Shown: positions 1 through 5,031 of the stretch, in pieces
How positions within the stretch are numbered: the first letter of the stretch is position 1
Layout of the letters: every line of letters begins with the position of its first letter
Assembly (NCBI GenBank): GCA_003486795.1
Contig: DNFX01000071.1
Location: forward strand, 2,641-8,709
Direction: 5' to 3'
Source: Actinomycetota bacterium
Lineage (GTDB): Bacteria; Actinomycetota; Humimicrobiia; Humimicrobiales; Humimicrobiaceae
Length of the DNA stretch: 6,069 nucleotides
The notes under the pieces: model-generated
Database searches by the model: none
Told to the model about the DNA's origin: nothing
Seen by the model: the letters and a program-made list of their open reading frames with translations, nothing else
Program-made: the position numbers and the translations under genes

Positions 1-242
1 CTGTTAAAATTATCCTTTACAGTACTTAAATAACCAGGTGGCTTATTCAATGCCAGATATACTTTTTCCTGTAGCAAAATTTCCTTATCAAGAAATTTAA
101 CCTTGTCCCTGCAAGTATCTATTCTGGCACTCAGATCTTTTACAATTACTCCATTTACAGTTATTTTTCCATCAAGAATCAGAGATTCACTCTTTCTTCT
201 TGACGCTATTCCTGCACTGGAAAGAAATCTGGATATTCTCAT
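1..242 (-). CDS. rluB: RsuA/RluB-family rRNA pseudouridine synthase, N-terminal part (3' end outside window)
   Basis: The visible 80 codons begin MRISRFLSSAGIASRRKSE and continue through DGKITVNGVIV to ALNKPPGYLSTVKD. The first part is an S4 RNA-binding domain (about residues 1-48). The LNKPPGYLSTVKD segment (about 66-78) is the conserved opening of the RsuA/RluB/RluE/RluF catalytic domain. These enzymes isomerise one uridine in rRNA to pseudouridine; RluB acts on 23S rRNA helix 80 during large-subunit assembly. The catalytic Asp motif lies beyond base 1, so activity cannot be judged. The ATG at 242 is 6 bp after the scpB stop. TTG at 248 is in frame but less likely, because S4 domains of this family normally start M-R-hydrophobic. 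The nearest Shine-Dalgarno-like sequence is weak (GATGGA, about 9 nt upstream, inside scpB), which suggests coupling to scpB. The symbol rests on family plus position after scpAB; RluB versus another RsuA-family member is an inference. Confidence 0.9.
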   Translation of the reverse strand, partial: MRISRFLSSAGIASRRKSESLILDGKITVNGVIVKDLSARIDTCRDKVKFLDKEILLQEKVYLALNKPPGYLSTVKDNFN

Positions 243-248
243 TAACAA

Positions 249-824
249 TTATCCATCATCCTTTATATTCAGTTCGGGCAGCTGATCAAGACTTTTAAGA
301 CCTATAATTTCAAGAAATTTTGAAGTTGTCCTGTAAAGTATCGGGTTGCCCTGTATTTTCATCTTTCCCGCTTCTCTTACCAGCCCCTTGTTTACCAGAT
401 TAATTACAATACTGTCTGTCTTGACTCCTCTTATTTCAGCAATCTGCTGTCTTGTCACAGGCTGTTTGTATGCAATTATCGCAAGTGTTTCCAGTGCAGC
501 CTGGGTAATATGGATTTTCTGTGAAGTATTTACGAAATCTTTAAGGATGTTCTTTAAGGAAGGATTACTGTACATTCTGTAACCGTTTCCTATTTTTCTG
601 ATCACAAAGCCTCTGTTATTTTTTAGATATTCATCTTCCAGCAGGTTTATTGTTTCCTGAATTACCTTTTTCTCATAATTCAGCACTTTTGATATTTCAT
701 AAATTGTCACAGGTTTTTCAGATATAAATAATATTCCTTCAACGCAGGTTTTTATATCCGGTCTGCTTTCCATCAGTTCATCGTATAATGATGACAGAAA
801 ATATTCTTTTTCTTTTTCAATCAT
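249..824 (-). CDS. scpB: Segregation and condensation protein B (ScpB)
   Basis: ScpB is the kite subunit of the bacterial SMC-ScpAB condensin. As a dimer it binds the middle of the ScpA kleisin and helps SMC organise and segregate the chromosome; it is cytoplasmic and nucleoid-associated. The 191-residue product shows both expected winged-helix domains. The first is at about 22-98 (IKTCVEGILFISEKPVTIYE). The second is at about 105-178 and contains the family signature ALETLAIIAYKQPVTRQQIA, followed by RGVKTDSIVINLVNKGLV and the closing NPILYRTT, GLKSLDQLPEL. Length is normal for the family. The start is uncertain: ATG 824 has no visible Shine-Dalgarno sequence and adds about 20 charged residues before the conserved core. 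ATG 773 (MESRPDIKTC) would give 174 residues, also without a strong site. It follows scpA by 33 bp and precedes the pseudouridine synthase by 6 bp, the usual scpA-scpB-rluB order. Confidence 0.96.
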   Translation of the reverse strand: MIEKEKEYFLSSLYDELMESRPDIKTCVEGILFISEKPVTIYEISKVLNYEKKVIQETINLLEDEYLKNNRGFVIRKIGNGYRMYSNPSLKNILKDFVNTSQKIHITQAALETLAIIAYKQPVTRQQIAEIRGVKTDSIVINLVNKGLVREAGKMKIQGNPILYRTTSKFLEIIGLKSLDQLPELNIKDDG

Positions 825-857
825 TTTAAAATAATGTTAGGAATTTTATTTTTAGAA

Positions 858-1616
858 TCAGACTGCAATCTTCTTTATTATTATTTCTCCGAATATTTCA
901 AACTGTTCAATATCGATATCCTCATTTTTATAAAGTTCAAGAATAGATAAAAAAGAAATAACTATATCGATAAGATCTTTATAATCACTGGTAAGCTCTT
1001 TAAAAGAAATATTATCTTTTGATTTTAAAACAGTTTTTATTCTGTTTATTTCCTGAAATATGTTTCTGGTAATTTTTTTATTGTAGAATTCAGCAATATT
1101 AAATTTTTCCTGTTTTACGGATAATAATCTTGACGCAATATTCTGAAGATCTTCTGCTTTTATTTTTTTAAATACCTCATTGAAAAAATCAAGAAATTGT
1201 TCTTCGACAGCTGCTTCTCTTATAAAATAAACTTCTTCATTTTCAATTAATTCAGAAAAATACATGCTTATTTTCCTAAATGTTCTATACTCTTCATCCC
1301 TCAGTTTCAATATCTTCAGACTATCATCACTATCTTCCTGCACATTGTTATCATTTCTGGAAGGAATCAATGATTTGGATTTTATGTCAAGCATTATCGA
1401 TATTATATAAACAAAACCTGAAAGTTCATCAAGTGTTTTTTTTCCGTCTGTATTTATGAATTTAAGAAAATCTCTGATTATTTCAATTATTTTTATTTCG
1501 TAAATGAACTCTCTTTTCTTTGATATTAGGTCAAGTAAAATGTTTAAAGGTCCGCTAAAATAATCAAGGTCAATTATGAAATCAGCATTCTGACCGGTTT
1601 TATATATATCATTCAA
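858..1616 (-). CDS. scpA: Segregation and condensation protein A (ScpA, kleisin)
   Basis: ScpA is the kleisin that bridges the two SMC heads and holds ScpB, closing the condensin ring on DNA. The 252-residue product carries the N-terminal signature YFSGPLNILLDLISKKR (about 19-35), the EFIYEIKIIEIIRDFLKFI helix that follows it, and the IISIMLDIKSKSLIP block (71-85). An acidic linker (about 88-99) leads into a middle helical region. A C-terminal winged helix (about 202-250, ISFKELT, IDIVISFLSILELYK, QFEIFGEIIIKK) is the SMC-cap-binding part in this family. Length is typical. The only sensible start is TTG at 1616: the nearby ATG at 1612 is in another frame, and the conserved core begins about 15 residues later. 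The start lies 8 bp inside trpS, and AAGGG sits 12 nt upstream, so translation is probably coupled to trpS. Confidence 0.95.
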   Translation of the reverse strand: MNDIYKTGQNADFIIDLDYFSGPLNILLDLISKKREFIYEIKIIEIIRDFLKFINTDGKKTLDELSGFVYIISIMLDIKSKSLIPSRNDNNVQEDSDDSLKILKLRDEEYRTFRKISMYFSELIENEEVYFIREAAVEEQFLDFFNEVFKKIKAEDLQNIASRLLSVKQEKFNIAEFYNKKITRNIFQEINRIKTVLKSKDNISFKELTSDYKDLIDIVISFLSILELYKNEDIDIEQFEIFGEIIIKKIAV

Positions 1617-2595
1617 TTCCCAGTTTTTCCCTTACTATTTTTATTGTACCTGAGGCAACATTTTTAACATATTCTTTTCCATTCCTGAGAACTTTTACAA
1701 TATAATCAGGATCAGATTCCAGTATTTTTCTTTTTTCCTGGAAATCCCTGAGTGAATCATATATTCTGTCTGCAATTTCATCCTTGCATTTGATACAGCC
1801 TATTCTTCCCTCTCTGCATCTGCTTTCTATCTGTTCTAACTCGTCACTGGCATAGATTTTGTAAAACGAAAAAACATTACAGATTTCAGGGTGTCCCGGG
1901 TCAGTTATATGTATTCTTGATGGATCGGTTATCATCTGTCTTAATTTTGTTTTTATTGTTTTATAATCATCTGAGAGAAAGATAGCGTTTCCGTAACTTT
2001 TGGACATTTTTCTTCCATCAGTTCCGATCACCCTTGTTGCTCTGGATAATAGCTCTTTTGGCTCTTTAAAATAATCACCATAAAAGCTATTAAATCTTCT
2101 TGCAATTTCTCTGGTAAGTTCAAGATGTGGAAGCTGATCTTCACCAACCGGAACAATATCAGCATTTATAATTAATATATCAGCTGCCATCAGAACAGGA
2201 TAACTGAGAAAACCAAGTGTGGAAATATCTCTGGTTTTAAGTTCTTTTACCTGCTCTTTATAGGTAGGGCATCTTTCCAGCCAAGAAAGCGGTGTTATCA
2301 TTGAAAGATAAAGTGTCAGTTCTGATATTTCGTTGATATCGGATTGTCTGTAAAGATGGGTTATTTCCGGATCAATGCCAAGTGCCAGCAGATCAATAGC
2401 GCATTCAATCAGATTGTTTTTTATATTTACCGGATTCTGATATTCTGTAGATAAAGCATGCCAGTCAACAAGGAAAAAGTAATTATCATAATCATGCTGA
2501 TATTTTAGCATATTAACAATATTACCATGCAGATGCCCCAGGTGAAGCTTTCCTGTAGGTCTGAAACCGGTCAGCATTATCTTTTTTTCAACCAT
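1609..2595 (-). CDS. trpS: Tryptophanyl-tRNA synthetase (TrpRS), probable iron-sulfur form
   Basis: This class I synthetase joins tryptophan to tRNA-Trp using ATP in the cytoplasm. The 328-residue product has the HIGH-type motif as HLGH (18-21, within GFRPTGKLHLGHL), the KMSKS loop as KMSKS (196-200, within TDGRKMSKSYGN), and the family blocks FLVDWHALSTEY (41-52), SMITPLSWLERCPTYKEQ and VPVGEDQLPHLELTREIARRFN. Length fits the compact bacterial TrpRS. C239, C260, C267 and C270 form C-x20-C-x6-C-x2-C, close to the C-x22-C-x6-C-x2-C pattern that holds a 4Fe-4S cluster in Thermotoga maritima TrpRS, so a cluster is inferred here. The ATG has a good AGGAG 8 nt upstream. The gene starts 43 bp after the M50 gene and ends inside scpA. 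There is no room upstream for a T-box leader, which regulates trpS in many Bacillota. Confidence 0.97.
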   Translation of the reverse strand: MVEKKIMLTGFRPTGKLHLGHLHGNIVNMLKYQHDYDNYFFLVDWHALSTEYQNPVNIKNNLIECAIDLLALGIDPEITHLYRQSDINEISELTLYLSMITPLSWLERCPTYKEQVKELKTRDISTLGFLSYPVLMAADILIINADIVPVGEDQLPHLELTREIARRFNSFYGDYFKEPKELLSRATRVIGTDGRKMSKSYGNAIFLSDDYKTIKTKLRQMITDPSRIHITDPGHPEICNVFSFYKIYASDELEQIESRCREGRIGCIKCKDEIADRIYDSLRDFQEKRKILESDPDYIVKVLRNGKEYVKNVASGTIKIVREKLGIE

Positions 2596-2603
2596 TTATT
2601 ATG

Positions 2604-2608
2604 CTCCT
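2604..2608 (-). promoter_or_regulatory. Ribosome binding site of trpS
   Basis: AGGAG on the minus strand lies 8 nt before the ATG at 2595. It is one of the two clearest Shine-Dalgarno sequences in the window and fixes the trpS start. Several neighbouring genes lack a comparable site, so trpS may be translated more efficiently than the genes around it. Confidence 0.75.
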
Positions 2609-2638
2609 GAAGTTTTAGATAAATTTATAATAAAATAT

Positions 2639-3394
2639 TTAATTTAAGAAAAATCTCCACCAGAAACCAAGGTTTAAAAATAGGAAATTAATAACAGGAT
2701 TTAAAAATGCCCAGAAAAATCTCCCGAAAAACATGAGTATGGCAAATATCAGAAAGAAACCTATTCTTCCAATACTCAGGTACCTGTACATAGCTCCTTC
2801 GGGCAGGAAAGAAGCTACTATTTTTGAACCATCAAGCGGAGGGATTGGTAAAAAATTGAAAATTGCAAGAAAAATACTTATTCTTATGGCATAAACAAAC
2901 ATAGCGCTTATCACACCAAAAAAACTAAAAGAAGTCTGGGTGATAAAGGAAAAGTTGAGACCCTGGGCAAATATTATGCTTGCCGGCTGTTTAGATATTG
3001 CAGAATAAATAAGTATTATCAATCCATAAACTGATCCTATTAAAAAAGCTACAACAAGATTTGTTCCTGGACCAGCTAAAGATGTGTTTCTCAGTCCTTT
3101 TCTGAAATTTCTGAAATATGTCGGATTTACAGGAACAGGTTTGGCATAGGCAAAAATAATATTAGAACCTAACAGAATCAGAAGTATTGGTAAGATTATA
3201 CTCCCGATTATATCAATATGTTTTAATGGATTCATTGTCAGTCTTCCCATATTTTTGGCGGTATAATCTCCATTCTTCAAAGCAATGTATCCATGCATTA
3301 CTTCATGGGGAATAACTGCAAGATAAATCCCTGGAATCGCTATCAGCAGCTGCAATATGAAACTTCTGAATTCTATAAAAATATTTTCAAACAT
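2639..3394 (-). CDS. Site-2 protease family (M50) zinc metallopeptidase, membrane protein
   Basis: This is a polytopic membrane protein of 251 residues. The zinc-binding motif HEVMH (30-34) lies at the end of the first hydrophobic segment (about 12-32). The second conserved site, PIPPLDGSKI (183-192), supplies the Asp ligand (D188) in a later membrane segment. Further family landmarks are MGRLTMNPLKHID (49-61), AKPVPVNP (84-91) and SLAGPGTNL (105-113). Hydrophobic segments are seen at about 12-32, 61-83, 104-131, 155-182, 208-226 and 230-248. This matches the short, PDZ-less M50 group (YwhC-like) common in Bacillota, not the RseP/SpoIVFB group with extra domains. Its substrate is unknown. Neighbours are xerD upstream (82-bp gap) and trpS downstream (43 bp); an M50-trpS-scpAB order is recalled from other low-GC anaerobes. 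The ATG start matches the expected N-terminus but has only a weak ribosome binding site. Confidence 0.93.
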   Translation of the reverse strand: MFENIFIEFRSFILQLLIAIPGIYLAVIPHEVMHGYIALKNGDYTAKNMGRLTMNPLKHIDIIGSIILPILLILLGSNIIFAYAKPVPVNPTYFRNFRKGLRNTSLAGPGTNLVVAFLIGSVYGLIILIYSAISKQPASIIFAQGLNFSFITQTSFSFFGVISAMFVYAIRISIFLAIFNFLPIPPLDGSKIVASFLPEGAMYRYLSIGRIGFFLIFAILMFFGRFFWAFLNPVINFLFLNLGFWWRFFLN

Positions 3395-3429
3395 TTTTTC
3401 TACTTTCTAGATAAAGAAATTTAAAATAA

Positions 3430-3458
3430 TTTTGCCAATTATACAACCTTTTTGCCAA
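3430..3458 (-). repeat. 9-bp direct repeat in the xerD-M50 gap, possible operator
   Basis: TTGGCAAAA (minus strand) occurs twice, at 3450-3458 and 3430-3438. The starts are exactly 20 bp apart, about two helical turns, which would place both copies on the same DNA face. The downstream copy abuts a TATAAT box, so a protein bound here could affect initiation. No regulator is recognised. In AT-rich DNA this could be chance, although GGC is uncommon in the local sequence. Confidence 0.4.
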
Positions 3459-3466
3459 AAACTTAA
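3438..3466 (-). promoter_or_regulatory. Possible promoter for the M50-trpS-scpAB-rluB unit
   Basis: A perfect -10 TATAAT (3443-3438) is preceded at 17-bp spacing by a poor -35 (TTAAGT, 3466-3461). It sits in the longest gap of the window, about 45 bp before the M50 start codon. The same DNA also fits a sigma-54 -24/-12 pattern imperfectly (3458-3442). Both readings are motif matches in AT-rich DNA, where TATAAT is common by chance. The better support is position: only here is there room for a promoter between genes. Confidence 0.4.
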
Positions 3467-3476
3467 ATTAAGATAC

Positions 3477-4412
3477 TTATTTAATGGATTTTTTATTTCT
3501 AGGATGATTTTTAAAAAAAGATTCTTTTATAAAATTTTTATTAATATTTGTATAAATCTGAGTGGTGGATATACTGCTATGCCCAAGCAGTTCCTGCACC
3601 AGCCTGAGATCTGCACCATTCTGAAGGAGATGTGTTGCAAAAGAATGTCTGAAAAGGTGGGGATACATTTTTTTTTCTGGATTTATTTTTTTTTCATAAT
3701 TTTTTAATATTTTCCAGAACCCCTGTCTGGTTAATTTATTTCCGTTTTTATTTAAAAAAATATATTCACTTGTTTTTTTATTTACATTTAAAGGATGTAT
3801 CTTTGGTCTTGCAGTCTTTATGTAAGATAAAAGAAATTTCTGTGATGTTTTTCCTATAGGTACTATTCTTTCTTTATTTCCCTTCCCTACAAACCTTATC
3901 ATAGAATTTTCATAATCAATGTCATTTAATTTCAGATTTACAATTTCACTGACTCTTAAGCCTGATGAATAAATCAGTTCAAACATTGCCCTGTCTCTCA
4001 ACTGTAATTTTGAAGAATACGGTATATTGTTCAGAAAATTATTTACATCATTTTCATCTAAAACTTCCAACAGATTTAACGGTTTTTTCGGGTTTTTTAT
4101 TTCATTAAAAGGATTAGATTTTATAAAACCATCTCTTAATGCAAATCTATAAAAAGTTCTTATTGTAGAAAGCATTCTTGATATTGTAGATTCAGTATAT
4201 TTATTATGAAGATTTTCTAATAGTTCAAGAATTTCTTCATATGTTATTTTCAAAACCTTAATTTTTTTTGATTTCAGATAATCAAAAAAAATAAGAATAT
4301 CCCTGCTGTATGAATTTATTGTGTTATCTGAAAGCATTTTTTCAAATTTAAGGAAATCCTTAAACTCGTTTATAAGTCTGGCGTTTTTTTGTGTTTCTGA
4401 TTCATCATTCAT
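3477..4412 (-). CDS. xerD: Site-specific tyrosine recombinase, XerC/XerD type
   Basis: Xer recombinases resolve chromosome dimers at the dif site near the replication terminus, normally at the septum with FtsK/SpoIIIE. The 311-residue product has an N-terminal SAM-like core-binding domain (about 12-98, with DFLKFEKMLSDNTINSYSRD) and a C-terminal catalytic domain (about 118-290). The full active-site set is visible: R153 (SSGLRVSE), K177 (VGKGNKERIVPIG), H252 and R255 (HLFRHSFATHLL), H278 (LLGHSS) and nucleophile Y287 (TQIYTNI). The short basic tail ending near HPR favours XerD over XerC, and a nudix-xerD neighbourhood is known in Bacillota, so XerD is the better name but not proven. The ATG start has no clear Shine-Dalgarno sequence; the nudix stop is 36 bp upstream. 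Two A9 tracts lie just before the HxxR motif. No dif site is recognisable in the window. Confidence 0.93.
   Translation of the reverse strand: MNDESETQKNARLINEFKDFLKFEKMLSDNTINSYSRDILIFFDYLKSKKIKVLKITYEEILELLENLHNKYTESTISRMLSTIRTFYRFALRDGFIKSNPFNEIKNPKKPLNLLEVLDENDVNNFLNNIPYSSKLQLRDRAMFELIYSSGLRVSEIVNLKLNDIDYENSMIRFVGKGNKERIVPIGKTSQKFLLSYIKTARPKIHPLNVNKKTSEYIFLNKNGNKLTRQGFWKILKNYEKKINPEKKMYPHLFRHSFATHLLQNGADLRLVQELLGHSSISTTQIYTNINKNFIKESFFKNHPRNKKSIK
3668..3694 (-). repeat. Twin A9 homopolymer tracts inside xerD
   Basis: The 11-mer GAAAAAAAAAT occurs twice on the coding strand, 18 bp apart and in frame. It encodes E240-K-K-I and E246-K-K-M. The runs (3686-3694 and 3668-3676) end within four codons of catalytic H252. 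Loss or gain of one A in either run would shift the frame and remove the HxxR, H278 and Y287 residues. A-rich Lys codons are expected in this genome, so a functional role is only a possibility. Confidence 0.7.
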
Positions 4413-4448
4413 TTTTAGAATTTATATGTGCCCACACAGGATTATGAA

Positions 4449-5027
4449 TTAATTTTTAATAATTCCTCTTAAATAATCTCTTGCCATCAAAATGCCTATT
4501 ATGCTCTTTGCATCTTTAATAGTACCATCATAAATCCATGAAATACATTTATCCAGTGGGACTTTTATTACTTGTAAAAATTCGTCATCATCCGGGTTAT
4601 TTTTGCTTTTTTTAAAATCAACTGCTATAAAAAGATGAAGCAACTCATTGGAGAAACCAGGAGTAGTTAAAAAAGAAGTAAGATGTATGAGTTTTCCACC
4701 AGTTGCTCCAACCTCCTCCTGAAGCTCTCTTTCTGCACATTTCTGTGGAAGTTCATTTTTATCCAGTTTGCCAGCAGGAATTTCTACCAGTACTTCTTCA
4801 ACAGGATATCTGTACTGCCTTATCAAAATTACCTCATTTTTATCATTTACAGGCACTACTCCCACTGCTCCTGGATGCCATACTTTTTCTCTTGTAGCTT
4901 TTTTATCATTGGGCAATAAAATTTCATCAAAATATACTTTTATTATTTTTCCCTTAAAAACAACCTGAGATTTTATTTTCTTTTCAATAAGTTTTTCATC
5001 ATTTTTTAATTCATTTTCAAAATTCAA
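4449..5027 (-). CDS. nudF: Nudix hydrolase, ADP-ribose pyrophosphatase type
   Basis: Enzymes of this type cleave ADP-ribose (and related ADP-sugars) to AMP and ribose 5-phosphate, limiting non-enzymatic protein ADP-ribosylation. The complete Nudix box G-x5-E-x7-RE-L-x-EE-x-G-A is present at about residues 86-108 (GKLDKNE, then RELQEEVGA). Before it lie VWHPGAVGVVPV and LIRQYRYPVEEVLVEIPAG, the usual ADP-ribose pyrophosphatase N-terminal strands. After it comes LTTPGFSNELLHLF, matching the family's S/T-PGF-S-E loop. The chosen start is TTG 5027 (192 residues), because AGAAGG lies 8 nt upstream and the start is 4 bp past the peptidase stop. TTG 5045 (198 residues, 14-bp overlap) is the alternative, but no good ribosome site precedes it. 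No ATG or GTG is available in frame before the core. Coupling to the upstream peptidase is likely. Exact substrate is inferred from family, as is the symbol. Confidence 0.9.
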   Translation of the reverse strand: MNFENELKNDEKLIEKKIKSQVVFKGKIIKVYFDEILLPNDKKATREKVWHPGAVGVVPVNDKNEVILIRQYRYPVEEVLVEIPAGKLDKNELPQKCAERELQEEVGATGGKLIHLTSFLTTPGFSNELLHLFIAVDFKKSKNNPDDDEFLQVIKVPLDKCISWIYDGTIKDAKSIIGILMARDYLRGIIKN

Positions 5028-5031
5028 AATG

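Noticed and set aside
2596..2638. T-box or other leader controlling trpS
   Set aside because: The gap is only 43 bp, too short for a T-box, and shows no stem structure or specifier element. The next upstream gap (3395-3476) is also too short and shows no T-box sequence.
3430..3476. Possible dif site or terminator next to xerD
   Set aside because: The gap does not show two Xer-binding arms around a 6-bp centre resembling known dif sites. The best inverted repeat (TTTTTG-G-CAAAAA) has a 1-nt loop and cannot form a normal RNA hairpin.
3432..3707. Plus-strand open frame of 91 codons across the end of xerD and the gap
   Set aside because: It lies opposite the catalytic end of a clear xerD gene, its product is phenylalanine-rich as expected from the complement of A-rich codons, and no family is recognisable. 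Other plus-strand frames (for example 103-285, 346-582, 4683-4968, 5423-5617) are shadows for the same reason.
3477..4412. Tyrosine recombinase as an integrase of a mobile element
   Set aside because: The protein matches the housekeeping Xer length and motifs. Its neighbours are conserved housekeeping genes, and no attachment site, tRNA gene or phage gene is nearby.
4427..4438. Small hairpin between the Nudix gene and xerD (TGTG-TGGG-CACA on the minus strand)
   Set aside because: The stem is only 4 bp, flanking bases do not pair, and no T-run follows, so it is not a terminator and is too weak to call a regulatory element.
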